In this document: positions 1 through 6,985 of the stretch, piece after piece
How the letters are laid out: every line of letters starts with the position of its first letter
How positions within the stretch are numbered: position 1 is the stretch's first letter
Assembly (NCBI GenBank): GCA_030627725.1
Contig: DAOVSZ010000095.1
Span: 1-8,692, forward strand
Origin: Desulfobulbaceae bacterium
GTDB taxonomy: Bacteria > Desulfobacterota > Desulfobulbia > Desulfobulbales > DAOVSZ01
Direction: 5' to 3'
Length of the DNA stretch: 8,692 nt
The notes under the pieces: generated by a model
Seen by the model: only the letters and a program-made list of their open reading frames with translations
Databases searched by the model: none
Told to the model about the DNA's origin: nothing
Program-made: the position numbers and the translations under genes

Positions 1-16
1 AATCAGGTAATCAAGT

Positions 17-65
17 TCAAGGTTGTCAAGGTTGAGTTTTTTGCTGAACGCTGAGAGCTGAACGC
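17..65. repeat. short intergenic 9-mer duplications
   Basis: TCAAGGTTG occurs twice back to back (17-25 and 26-34). GCTGAACGC occurs twice, separated by TGAGA (43-51 and 57-65). The copies are exact. They lie just downstream of the RDD gene on the minus strand, in a stretch with no gene. They look like slippage-derived filler rather than a regulatory array. No stem followed by a T-run was seen, so I do not call a terminator here. Confidence 0.6.
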
Positions 66-68
66 CTC

Positions 69-581
69 TTACATCATAACAACCCTGGTGCCGGCGATCC
101 TGTCGTGCCAGGCGGCGTGCTCTTTATCGAGCACGGCCCACAAAAAACCTGCCATGAACGGCAGAAAAGAGACGATGTACCCGACACAGCGAAGAAACCC
201 AACACCTGGAGAGACAGGGCCTCCGTCCAGGGACACGACCTTTATGCCCATAAAGACCTTTCCAAGGGTCTGGCCGCCACATGCATGCAGAACCGTGAAA
301 TAGATCCCGGCCGCCAAAGGGGGTGTAGCAAAGAAAAGAAAAAAGCAGGACATTGAGGCGCCAAAAAAGGTGGAGATATCAAAGGAAACGGTTTGAAAAA
401 GAAGATGTGAGTATACCAGTAAACAACCAAGGTGCAGACAGGTGAGAATGGCGGCATCGACCAGAAAGGCCATGGCTCGTGAGCTGAAATCCGCCGCAGC
501 CAGGATCTCTTCCTCTTCTGCAGCCGTGATATGGCCGTAATGTGCCGGACTCGTCACAATTTGTGTCGAGTTATTTATCAT
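69..581 (-). CDS. RDD family membrane protein
   Basis: A 170-residue inner-membrane protein of the RDD family, a broad group named after conserved Arg and Asp residues. Some members are linked to ion or Na+/H+ transport, but most have no assigned function. Residues R35 and D42 (SSRAMAFLVDA) open the domain. Three hydrophobic segments follow, at roughly 38-62, 74-99 and 128-150. The typical GQTLGK..GIKVV loop and the closing WHDRIAGTRVV motif are present. I start it at the ATG at 581, which overlaps the last 11 bases of the upstream zinc-ribbon gene in ATGATAAATAA. A start 60 bases further upstream is possible, but it would add residues that do not resemble the family and would lie deep inside the neighbour. 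The overlap and weak ribosome site suggest translational coupling. The substrate cannot be read from the sequence. Confidence 0.88.
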   Translation of the reverse strand: MINNSTQIVTSPAHYGHITAAEEEEILAAADFSSRAMAFLVDAAILTCLHLGCLLVYSHLLFQTVSFDISTFFGASMSCFFLFFATPPLAAGIYFTVLHACGGQTLGKVFMGIKVVSLDGGPVSPGVGFLRCVGYIVSFLPFMAGFLWAVLDKEHAAWHDRIAGTRVVMM

Positions 582-1542
582 CGGTTTCCAGCGACAGTCC
601 CAGATCAGGAATTTCAGAAGACTCTTCGCCTGCTGCGGCAACAGCGGGTTTCACATCTTCACTCTCATCCAATTCGAGTTGGAGTTCATCGCTCCCAGCC
701 TCAGCCGATTCTTCTTCCGTCACTTGTTCATCACTCGATATATCGGCCAAGTCAAAAACCTCCTCTTCACCGACATCCGCTTCCTGGCCAAGATCAAGTG
801 TCAAATCGTCTTCATCAATATTCATGCTCGACGGCACTTCTTCAGTGTCCAGGTCAACATCCTCGCCCTGTTCCGGCACGAGATCGGAGAGGCTGATTTC
901 TTCAAGGCCAATGGAGAGGTCTTCGGCCATTGCTTCAGGTTCGGCCTCAAGTTCAACTTGCGGGGCTTCCTCTGTCTCATCTGCTGCTTCCAGGCCCAAC
1001 TCGAGGCCAGGCTCCTCTGCAGGTTCGGCCTCAAGCTCAACTTCCGGAGCTTCTTCAGGCTCGGCTGCTGCTTCCAGTTCAGGCCCTTCCTCTTCTTCGT
1101 CAGCCAATGCCTCCAGTTCTATTTCCGGCAGATCTTCCTCCTCCGCCTCTACTTGGATTTCCTCTTCTTCCTGCAATGCCAACCCAGGACCAGGCTCTTC
1201 TGCACCCATTTCTACGGTCTCGTCTGACTCTGTTTCCAGCTCAGAGAGTTCGATAGAAGGGATTTCCTCTTCTTCCGTTTCCACAGACATCTCACTGAGT
1301 TCTATCGGCTCTTCTGCGTCAACCTCAAGGGTCTCTTCATCTGCAGAAAGAATCAGCCCTTCATCCGTCTCTTCTTCAACCTTTGCCGAGCTTGAGCCAA
1401 CGAGCGAACCGAGAAAAAAGGCAGGGCTCACCTGTAAAGATGTTCCGTGTAACAAACTGGAAACCTCGACAAGGTCATTTCCACATTTTCTACATGAGTC
1501 AAGGTTGTCAAAAGAGATATAACTACATTTAGGGCAACGCAT
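571..1542 (-). CDS. zinc-ribbon protein with long acidic low-complexity tail
   Basis: A 323-residue protein of unknown function. The N-terminus is a short zinc ribbon: CPKC at residues 3-6 and CRKC at 17-20, a CxxC-x10-CxxC finger. From about residue 60 to the end the protein is dominated by Glu and Asp with Ala, Leu, Ser and Pro, and is almost certainly disordered and strongly negative. The tail is not random: short hydrophobic-acidic beads recur (IELSEL, IELEAL, LTLDLG, LQLELD, LGLSLE), and a 28-residue unit is duplicated. No signal peptide or membrane segment is evident, so it is probably cytoplasmic. GAGGATTGTGAC precedes the ATG, giving a plausible ribosome site. It is the first gene of a minus-strand pair with the RDD protein, so a role at the membrane is possible but is inference. 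The mirror-image Ser-rich reading frame on the plus strand is an artefact of this Glu-rich coding. Confidence 0.85.
   Translation of the reverse strand: MRCPKCSYISFDNLDSCRKCGNDLVEVSSLLHGTSLQVSPAFFLGSLVGSSSAKVEEETDEGLILSADEETLEVDAEEPIELSEMSVETEEEEIPSIELSELETESDETVEMGAEEPGPGLALQEEEEIQVEAEEEDLPEIELEALADEEEEGPELEAAAEPEEAPEVELEAEPAEEPGLELGLEAADETEEAPQVELEAEPEAMAEDLSIGLEEISLSDLVPEQGEDVDLDTEEVPSSMNIDEDDLTLDLGQEADVGEEEVFDLADISSDEQVTEEESAEAGSDELQLELDESEDVKPAVAAAGEESSEIPDLGLSLETDDK
936..1077 (-). repeat. 84-bp-period repeat inside the acidic tail
   Basis: Two similar segments of about 58 bp (936-993 and 1020-1077) begin with CAGGTTCGGCCTCAAG and end with CTGCTGCTTCCAG on the plus strand. They are spaced exactly 84 bp apart, so the reading frame is kept. 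Each encodes the peptide EEAP(E/Q)VELEAEP plus flanking Ala/Glu residues. This is probably an in-frame duplication that lengthened the acidic tail. Confidence 0.65.
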
Positions 1543-1596
1543 GTCACAATCCTCAGCTGAATGGATGAATAGTTACCTTACAAGAATACTTCTTTT

Positions 1597-1626
1597 TTTA
1601 TATAAATTTCTTCATGCAATAATCAA
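1597..1626 (-). promoter_or_regulatory. candidate sigma-70-type promoter for the zinc-ribbon/RDD pair
   Basis: Read on the minus strand, TTGATT (1626-1621) is followed after 18 bases by TATAAA (1602-1597) in a very AT-rich stretch. Transcription would start near 1590, leaving a leader of about 50 bases before the ATG at 1542. The boxes fit the consensus well, but AT-rich DNA gives chance matches, so this is a prediction only. Confidence 0.4.
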
Positions 1627-1676
1627 TAGTTAATTTATATATGCTGTTTTTTTTTACCACCGGTTCTTTCGTCAAA

Positions 1677-1713
1677 GCAAGTTCTTGCAAAAATGAAGCG
1701 ATCAGGCTACTCT
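1677..1713 (+). promoter_or_regulatory. weak candidate promoter with overlapping dyad, lipoprotein-pcm-DUF368 unit
   Basis: TTGCAA (1685-1690) and TACTCT (1708-1713) are 17 bases apart on the plus strand. The -35-like box lies within a small dyad, GCAAG-TT-CTTGC (1677-1688), which could be an operator half-site pair. The -10 match is poor. The rest of the 1543-1801 spacer holds no gene that I can support. This is the best candidate upstream of the gene at 1802 but not a firm call. Confidence 0.22.
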
Positions 1714-1801
1714 TGCCTCTCCAATAAACGAGAAGAAATATCTTCAACAATCAAAGTATCAATAGGTTACCACAGATTCATCTCTACAAGGAAGTCTTTC
1801 G

Positions 1802-2209
1802 GTGAATAAAAAATTCTCCTTCTCGCAGGCTGTTTTTCCTGTCTTTCTTTTTCTGGCTGTAATTTCTCTCTTTGGCTGCGCGCGCTATCCTGTCAGGCAT
1901 CTGACATCTGACGCCAGTCTCATCGTCCCCAACCAGACTACAAAAAAGGACGTCATCGCCTATATGGGCTTTCCGAACCAGAAGGTCACTGCACCTGGGG
2001 AGAAAGAGGTCTGGTATTATGTTGAGAGCAAAAAGAGTCTGATGCGGAAAACACCTTATATCGGCAACAGCCTGGGACACGAAGAGTATCAAGCCGTCAT
2101 TATTACATATTCCGGCGATATAGTTGATACATGCACATTCAGGCTTCTGGACGAAGAAGGTTTTGCAAAGACAGGGATAACGGCTGGTGAACAGTCAGAT
2201 CTCGAATAG
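1802..2209 (+). CDS. BamE/SmpA-OmlA-like outer-membrane lipoprotein
   Basis: A 135-residue predicted lipoprotein. The N-terminus has two lysines, a hydrophobic stretch (about residues 10-24) and a lipobox, LFGC, with C26 as the lipidated cysteine. Residue 27 is Ala rather than Asp, which by the Enterobacteria Lol rule favours the outer membrane. The mature part has the BamE/SmpA pattern: a threonine-rich N-cap and helix (QTTKKDVIAYMGFPNQ), then a strand with EVWYYV, then later strands (AVIITYSGDIVDTCTF). BamE helps the BAM complex insert outer-membrane proteins, but many small lipoproteins share this fold, so the specific role is uncertain. Translation starts at GTG, with AAGGAAG (1788-1794) seven bases upstream. 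The 3' end overlaps pcm by 23 bases, so the two genes are very probably co-transcribed. Confidence 0.8.
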   Translation: MNKKFSFSQAVFPVFLFLAVISLFGCARYPVRHLTSDASLIVPNQTTKKDVIAYMGFPNQKVTAPGEKEVWYYVESKKSLMRKTPYIGNSLGHEEYQAVIITYSGDIVDTCTFRLLDEEGFAKTGITAGEQSDLE

Positions 2210-2846
2210 TTATGAAACTGTCCGGGCCAGAATGGTCCGTGAGCAGCTCATTCCCCGGGGCATTGTTGATGCAAGGGTCCAGGCGGCCATGCAGACAATC
2301 CCCAGACATCTCTTTGTTGAAGATGCCCTCCATGCACAGGCTTATGGAGATTTCCCTCTTCCTATTGGAGAGGGGCAGACAATATCGCAGCCGTACATAG
2401 TGGCGCTGATGACCCAGGCGCTCGGTCTGCAGGGGCATGAAACCGTTCTTGAAATCGGCACCGGTTGCGGCTATCAGGCCGCTGTTCTCTCGCACCTCTG
2501 CGAAAAGGTCTATACTGTTGAACGGATAAAGCCTCTTTTTATCAAAGCAAGACGGCGTTTTGACAGACTCCATTATCTCAATATCGTCTGCAAGCCTGAT
2601 GACGGCACCCTGGGCTGGCCGGAACATGGTCCGTATGACGCTATCATCGTTACTGCTGCCGGCCCTGAAATCCCCCCGCCCTTAATCGAACAGCTGGCCG
2701 ACCCGGGAGTTCTGGTCATGCCGACCGGCGCCCGCCTGAGCCAGGACCTTATTGTTCTGACAAAAAAGAACGGTCGGACAACATCCAGATGTATTGAAGC
2801 CGTCCGCTTTGTGAAACTGATCGGAGACCACGGCTGGAAGGAGTGA
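2187..2846 (+). CDS. pcm: protein-L-isoaspartate O-methyltransferase
   Basis: A 219-residue cytoplasmic repair enzyme that methylates L-isoaspartyl residues in aged proteins using S-adenosylmethionine, allowing return to normal aspartyl linkage. Family landmarks appear in order: VREQLIPRGIVD helix (17-28), IPRHLFV (38-44), GEGQTISQPYIVA substrate region (61-73), the SAM-binding motif I VLEIGTGCGYQAAVLS (87-102), YTVER (109-113), the DGTLGWPEHGPYDAIIVTAA segment (139-158) and GVLVMPTG (174-181). Length is normal for bacterial Pcm. Motif I has Cys where Ser is common (GTGCGYQ), which is tolerated in the family. The start is a GTG at 2187 inside the end of the lipoprotein gene. An internal ATG at 2232 would remove part of the N-terminal helix, so I prefer the GTG. 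It is the middle gene of a three-gene plus-strand unit; the DUF368 gene follows 42 bases after its stop. Confidence 0.95.
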   Translation: MNSQISNSYETVRARMVREQLIPRGIVDARVQAAMQTIPRHLFVEDALHAQAYGDFPLPIGEGQTISQPYIVALMTQALGLQGHETVLEIGTGCGYQAAVLSHLCEKVYTVERIKPLFIKARRRFDRLHYLNIVCKPDDGTLGWPEHGPYDAIIVTAAGPEIPPPLIEQLADPGVLVMPTGARLSQDLIVLTKKNGRTTSRCIEAVRFVKLIGDHGWKE

Positions 2847-2888
2847 TTCAGCTGAGCTATCAGCTTTCGGACAGAGATTCCATTCACA

Positions 2889-3866
2889 ATGACAAAAGAA
2901 AACTTATCTTCTGTAAGTCTCAAAGAGGCCTTTCTGGCAAGTCCAGGCCCAACAGGCACAAAAGAATCCTTTCTGCTTTTTGTCAAGGGCCTCTGCATGG
3001 GGAGCGCCGATATCGTGCCGGGCGTCTCCGGCGGAACCATAGCGCTCATTACGGGCATCTACGAAAAACTTTTGCATGCGATCCAGTCTGTCAACATGGA
3101 GGCGGCCCGGGCGCTTCTTTCGTTCGATTTCAAAAAACTCCTCGCTACCATCCATCTGCGTTTCCTGATTGTACTGCTTGCCGGTATCGGAACGGCTGTT
3201 GTGAGCCTTGCCCGTCTCATGCATCACCTGTTGCAGCACCACCCGGTCCCGACCTGGGGTTTTTTCTTGGGCCTTATCCTGGCTTCGATTCTGGTCATCG
3301 GGAAAAAAATTCAAAACTGGCCGGGAGTTGGCAGCGCCTTTTTTATAATCGGGACCATTGCCGCCTATTTTTTGGTGGGAATGATCCCGGTCACCACGCC
3401 TGAGACATGGTGGTTCATCTTCCTTTCCGGGATGATCGCAATCTGCGCCATGATCCTCCCGGGCATCAGCGGCTCTTTTTTCCTTCTCATTCTCGGAAAA
3501 TACCAGTTCATCACCGGAGCGCTGAAAAACCCCTTCCAGTCTGAAAGCATCCTGATCATTATCATCTTCGGCAGCGGATGCGTCTGCGGGATCCTTGCCT
3601 TTTCCAGATTCTTAAGCTACATGCTCGACCACTACCACAACGCCACCTTGAGCCTCCTGACCGGGCTGATGTTCGGATCCATGCGCAAGGTCTGGCCCTG
3701 GAAAGAGACCCTCGAATCGGTCACGATCCGAGGCAAGGTTCATGTCTTACGAGAGCAGAATATCCTGCCATGGGACTTCGGCCAGGAGTTCTTTCTCACC
3801 TGCGTTCTTGTTCTTGGTGGGTTCTGTCTGGTGCTGCTGCTGCAACGCCTTGCAGACGACCGATAG
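2889..3866 (+). CDS. DUF368 family polyprenyl-phosphate translocase (PopT-like)
   Basis: A 325-residue polytopic inner-membrane protein of the DUF368 family. Members were recently shown to act as undecaprenyl/polyprenyl-phosphate translocases, recycling the lipid carrier of cell-wall and O-antigen synthesis to the cytoplasmic face; the role here is by homology. The hallmark first re-entrant motif is GSADIVPGVSGGT (38-50), followed by IALITGIYEKLL. The second, inverted copy is AMILPGISGSF (187-197). The two PG(V/I)SG motifs reflect the internal pseudo-symmetry of the fold. About eight hydrophobic stretches can be traced (for example 90-110, 122-138, 147-165, 175-203, 220-240, 300-319). The ribosome site is weak (GGACAGAG, 12 bases before the ATG), consistent with dependence on upstream translation of pcm. 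The stop codon lies inside the left arm of the inverted repeat at 3859-3869. Confidence 0.92.
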   Translation: MTKENLSSVSLKEAFLASPGPTGTKESFLLFVKGLCMGSADIVPGVSGGTIALITGIYEKLLHAIQSVNMEAARALLSFDFKKLLATIHLRFLIVLLAGIGTAVVSLARLMHHLLQHHPVPTWGFFLGLILASILVIGKKIQNWPGVGSAFFIIGTIAAYFLVGMIPVTTPETWWFIFLSGMIAICAMILPGISGSFFLLILGKYQFITGALKNPFQSESILIIIIFGSGCVCGILAFSRFLSYMLDHYHNATLSLLTGLMFGSMRKVWPWKETLESVTIRGKVHVLREQNILPWDFGQEFFLTCVLVLGGFCLVLLLQRLADDR

Positions 3867-3971
3867 CGTCCTCATGCACCGAATCTGCGTGCACGCAAGG
3901 CAAACAGCATAGATTACTCTAGCTGTTCGCCTCGATCACACACATCTCCGGCACCTGAGAACGCTATCGGT
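3859..3971. repeat. nested inverted-repeat structure between convergent genes
   Basis: A perfect 11-bp inverted repeat, ACCGATAGCGT (3859-3869) and ACGCTATCGGT (3961-3971), encloses two further stems. One is TGCAC/GTGCA (3875-3879 with 3889-3893). The other is a longer hairpin, 3898-3912 with 3919-3932, that pairs almost throughout, with one mismatch, one bulged A and an ATTACT loop. The left outer arm includes the DUF368 stop codon. Together this could fold as a three-way junction. It may be a palindromic repeat element, a transcript-end structure protecting the mRNA, or an RNA of unknown type. No long T-run follows it, so it is not a standard terminator. Confidence 0.5.
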
Positions 3972-3994
3972 GAAGATTAAAATTTCCCAAGACC

Positions 3995-4020
3995 GACAAT
4001 AATTGCTGATTGTTATCTTT
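3995..4020 (+). terminator. weak AT-rich terminator-like hairpin after DUF368 gene
   Basis: GACAATAAT-TGCTG-ATTGTTATC (3995-4017) forms a 9-pair stem with one mismatch and one G-U pair, followed by TTT (4018-4020). It sits between the convergent DUF368 and malic enzyme genes. The stem is AT-rich and the T-run is short, so termination strength is doubtful. It could act on either strand. Confidence 0.25.
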
Positions 4021-4026
4021 ACTGAC

Positions 4027-5763
4027 CTACGCAGGTGACACTGGGAGATAGCGGGGAGACCATCGCATTCTCTCGATCAGTATCTCGATCCGGTCTGGGT
4101 TGTTGTCATGCTGGTATGTGCTGTAGACGCACAGGCCGCTGACCTTTTCTTTGAGCGCAGCCTTTGCGACCGCACAGGCAACCTGCAGGCTGATCTCCCG
4201 CAGCCTGTCTACCGGCGGCATCAGAATCCCGTTATCAATGTCCTCTTCAGAGATCTGGTTTGAGACGGCATGGGCTGCTGCGGTAAAGAACGACGGCAAG
4301 ACCTGTCTTGCGCCGGAGGCCAACACCCCGAGGCCGACACCTGGGAAGACAAAGACGTTATTGCACTGGCCGATCCTGACCTCACGTTCATCCACGGTCA
4401 CCGGCGAAAAAGGGCTGCCGGTGGCAACCAGGGCGCGGTTTTTGCTCTGGCGATAGATATCTACAGGCTGTGCCTCCGCCATCTCTGTCGGGTTGCTGAG
4501 CGGCAGAATAACAGGTCTTTCCGTATTGGCAAGCATGGCCCGGACCACTTCTTCCGTAAAACAGCCTGTCTGCCCAGAGGTCCCGATCAGGACCGTTATC
4601 CGGGCCTTCCTTATTCCCTGCAGAAGGGCGTTGTTCTCCTGGTCGCCGAGCCATGGAAACGCAGCCGGGTCTTTGGCAAATTTCTTCTTATAGGGTTCGA
4701 GTTTTCTGTTTGTGGCAACGATTCCCCTGCTGTCCAAGGTAAAGATCCTCTTTCTTGCCTCATCCAGCAAAAGCCCGTCTTCGACAAGGACTGTCTCGAT
4801 CTGTTCGGCAATTCCGACCCCTCCGGCGCCGGCCCCATGGATCAGGAAGACCTGGTCCTTGAGCTGCTCCTTCTTGATCTTCATCGCCGTTAAAACAGCG
4901 GCAAGCGTGACCGCTCCAGTTCCCTGGATATCGTCGTTAAAGGAGATCAGATCATGGAGATAGGCATCTCGTATGGCAAAGGCGTTTTGTTTGGAAAAGT
5001 CCTCCCACTGACAAAGCGCATTGGGATAGACGATTTTAAAGGCCCGCGCAAAACGCTGGATGAACTCGACGTAATCCTTGCCTTTGAGGCGAGAGTGCCG
5101 CCAGCCGAGGTAATTGTCATCATTTAAGAGTTTCCGGTTGTCCGTACCCACGTCGAGTGACACCGGCAGACAGTGCCAGGGCGCTATCCCCGCCCCCTGT
5201 GTATAGAGCATCAGTTTTCCAAGACAAATGGCAATGCCGCCCGCGCCCTGGTCGCCGATCCCTAAGATTCCCTGGTTGTCTGTTACCACCGCGACACGAA
5301 TATCACGATGACCATATTGCCGCAGGATGTCCTCTGCCCGGTCGATATTGCCGGGATAGAAATGAAGGCCGTTGGCCATCCGAAACATGGAGGAATAGCG
5401 CTGGCAGGCAAGACCGACCGTCGGGGTATAGATGATGCGCATGATTTTTTCGATGTCGCTTGCGATCAGGGCGTGCGCCAGGGTCACGTTGCGGTCGAAG
5501 AGAGAGCGGATGTAGATAAATTTTTCAATGTCGCTCTCTTTGTTATTGAAGATCTGGATGTTGTTTTTTACCTGGCTTTCCATGGTTCGGATAGCAGGAG
5601 GAAGCAGGCCCTCAATTTCCAGGTTCTTCCGTTCTTCCTCGGAAAACGTTGTTCCCTTGTTGGTATATTTGTTCGCCTGCACCGCAGTGCCCCGCGCATT
5701 CACCTTGATCTCTTTGGTGTTGCCGTATTCATCGTAGATAAATTCGTAGACTTTTTCCGGCAT
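4027..5763 (-). CDS. malic enzyme, large form (oxaloacetate-decarboxylating, probably NAD-linked)
   Basis: A 578-residue cytoplasmic enzyme that converts L-malate to pyruvate and CO2 while reducing NAD(P)+, linking the C4 dicarboxylate and pyruvate pools. It matches the large SfcA/MaeA and eukaryotic-type malic enzymes from end to end. Visible catalytic features are YTPTVG with Y112, the VVTDNQGILGIGDQG segment (159-173), GGIAICLGKL with the general-base lysine K183, LDVGTDN (203-209), WEDF with metal ligands E254 and D255, and FNDDIQGT with D277/D278. The Rossmann site is HGAGAGGVG (309-317), with LDSRG (343-347) at the end of the second strand. PLSNPT (421-426), ATGSPF and NNVFVFPGVGLG complete the C-terminal domain. 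The usual DGER of the signature is DNQG here. Cofactor choice cannot be settled by eye: NAD is usual for this form, but the Ser-Arg after D344 could allow NADP. AAGGGAA lies about 8 bases before the ATG. It stands alone, divergent from the dehydrogenase gene. Confidence 0.95.
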   Translation of the reverse strand: MPEKVYEFIYDEYGNTKEIKVNARGTAVQANKYTNKGTTFSEEERKNLEIEGLLPPAIRTMESQVKNNIQIFNNKESDIEKFIYIRSLFDRNVTLAHALIASDIEKIMRIIYTPTVGLACQRYSSMFRMANGLHFYPGNIDRAEDILRQYGHRDIRVAVVTDNQGILGIGDQGAGGIAICLGKLMLYTQGAGIAPWHCLPVSLDVGTDNRKLLNDDNYLGWRHSRLKGKDYVEFIQRFARAFKIVYPNALCQWEDFSKQNAFAIRDAYLHDLISFNDDIQGTGAVTLAAVLTAMKIKKEQLKDQVFLIHGAGAGGVGIAEQIETVLVEDGLLLDEARKRIFTLDSRGIVATNRKLEPYKKKFAKDPAAFPWLGDQENNALLQGIRKARITVLIGTSGQTGCFTEEVVRAMLANTERPVILPLSNPTEMAEAQPVDIYRQSKNRALVATGSPFSPVTVDEREVRIGQCNNVFVFPGVGLGVLASGARQVLPSFFTAAAHAVSNQISEEDIDNGILMPPVDRLREISLQVACAVAKAALKEKVSGLCVYSTYQHDNNPDRIEILIERMRWSPRYLPVSPA

Positions 5764-5928
5764 GGCTGATTCCCTTCTGTCTTCAATTCAACTGACCTGA
5801 ATGGTTACACACATTTTTGAACAAATCCGGCAGATAACAGGAATTTTTCACTTTCCGGCTGTTCCGGTTTGCGATATAGTTCTATTTTACACTACATCAA
5901 CCCTGAATAGTTAATAGGATTTAATAAA
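5764..5928. promoter_or_regulatory. divergent promoter region, malic enzyme and dehydrogenase
   Basis: This 165-bp spacer must drive both genes. For malic enzyme, minus-strand TTGATG (5900-5895) and TATATC (5878-5873) are 16 bases apart. For the dehydrogenase, plus-strand TATAGT (5875-5880) is a good -10 box but has a poor -35 (TTTCCG, 5852-5857). The two -10 boxes overlap, which would make the promoters compete. TTCCGG occurs twice (5853-5858 and 5862-5867) as a possible regulator contact. AGGA (5916-5919) serves as the ribosome site for the ATG at 5929. All of these are predictions. Confidence 0.35.
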
Positions 5929-6963
5929 ATGCGTGCAGCAATGTATTACAACAACCGTGATATCCGGCTTGAAGAGGTCCCGACCCCTTCAGCCGGGCCG
6001 GGCGAGCTGCTGGTGAAGATCCATAGCAGCGGTATCTGCGGCAGCGATGTCATGGAATGGTACCGAATCGACGGGGGCCCCCTTATCCTGGGTCATGAAA
6101 TTGCGGGCGAGGTGGTCGAGGCGGGCAGCGGGGTAACGACTTTCAAGGCCGGGGACCGGGTTACGGCTACCCATCATGTGCCTTGCAATACCTGTCATTA
6201 TTGCCTCTCAGGCCATGAGACGGTCTGTGACACGCTTCTCTCAGGCACCCATTTCGACCCGGGCGGGTTCTGCGAATATGTCCGACTGCCGGTCATCAAT
6301 ACCGACCGCGGCGTCTGGAAACTGCCTGAAGATGTGAGCTTTGATGCCGCTACCTTTGTCGAACCCCTTGCCTGTGTCTTGCGCGGCCAGAGGATGGCAG
6401 GGATGAGACCCGCGGCGAGCGTTCTCGTGCTTGGCAGCGGCATTTCCGGTCTGCTTCATATCCATCTTGCTGCGGCAACCGGCGCCGGGCTTATCGCAGC
6501 CACCGACCTGAACCCTTACCGGCTCACGGCAGCGGAACAGTTCGGGGCGACCCTGACACTCTCCGCAACAGAGGATGTCGCCGCCAGGTTCAAGGAAAAA
6601 AACAACGGCCGCGGCGCGGATATCGTTATCGTCTGCGCCTCAGCCGAAGCAGCCTTTCTCCAGGCATTCGACTCGATCGAACGCGGCGGCACGATTCTTC
6701 TTTTTGCACCGACCATGGACGGCGTCACCCTTCCCCTGTCAATAAATGACCTGTTCTGGCGGCGGGACGTGACCATCACCACTACCTATGCCGGCGGCCC
6801 GGTCGACTGCAAAGAGGCCCTGGAGCTCATTCACAGAAACCGGGTCCGGGTAGAGGAGATGATCACCCACCGCTTCGGACTGGCGGATGCGGTTGCGGGT
6901 TTTAAGCTTACGGCTGAGGCAGGAGAATCGATAAAGGTGATTATCCGACCGCAGGAAGCTTAG
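5929..6963 (+). CDS. zinc-dependent medium-chain alcohol/polyol dehydrogenase
   Basis: A 344-residue cytoplasmic oxidoreductase of the medium-chain dehydrogenase family, in the sorbitol/threonine/butanediol dehydrogenase branch. The catalytic zinc site is intact: C37 in SSGICGSD, H56 and E57 in GHEIAG, and E145 in EPLAC. The structural zinc loop carries C86, C89, C92 and C100. The Rossmann motif is VLVLGSGISGLL (165-176), and D193 at the end of the second strand favours NAD(H) over NADP(H). Residues CGSDVMEWYRIDGGP and GTHFDPGGFCEYV are typical of the branch but do not fix the substrate, which could be a secondary alcohol, polyol or threonine-like compound. Length is normal. It is transcribed away from malic enzyme and is followed by a 327-bp gap before the LsrF-like gene on the same strand, so co-transcription is possible but not shown. 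Confidence 0.9.
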   Translation: MRAAMYYNNRDIRLEEVPTPSAGPGELLVKIHSSGICGSDVMEWYRIDGGPLILGHEIAGEVVEAGSGVTTFKAGDRVTATHHVPCNTCHYCLSGHETVCDTLLSGTHFDPGGFCEYVRLPVINTDRGVWKLPEDVSFDAATFVEPLACVLRGQRMAGMRPAASVLVLGSGISGLLHIHLAAATGAGLIAATDLNPYRLTAAEQFGATLTLSATEDVAARFKEKNNGRGADIVIVCASAEAAFLQAFDSIERGGTILLFAPTMDGVTLPLSINDLFWRRDVTITTTYAGGPVDCKEALELIHRNRVRVEEMITHRFGLADAVAGFKLTAEAGESIKVIIRPQEA

Positions 6964-6985
6964 GTTACTCACAAAAATAACTTCA

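Noticed and set aside
582..641. Upstream in-frame start for the RDD protein giving 190 residues
   Set aside because: The extra 20 residues overlap the neighbour and do not resemble RDD N-termini. The ATG at 581 gives a neat overlap and normal length.
679..1256. Two further plus-strand frames over the acidic gene
   Set aside because: Both lie within the same low-complexity region, have no recognisable domain and arise from the same codon bias.
542..1522. Long Ser-rich open frame on the plus strand opposite the acidic gene
   Set aside because: It is the antisense of Glu codons (GAA/GAG read back as TTC/CTC in one frame and as TCT/TCC in this one). It has no domain, and the minus-strand frame has a zinc ribbon, a ribosome site and an upstream promoter.
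4270..4893. Plus-strand frame of about 207 codons inside malic enzyme
   Set aside because: It is antisense to strongly conserved malic enzyme motifs and has no domain of its own.
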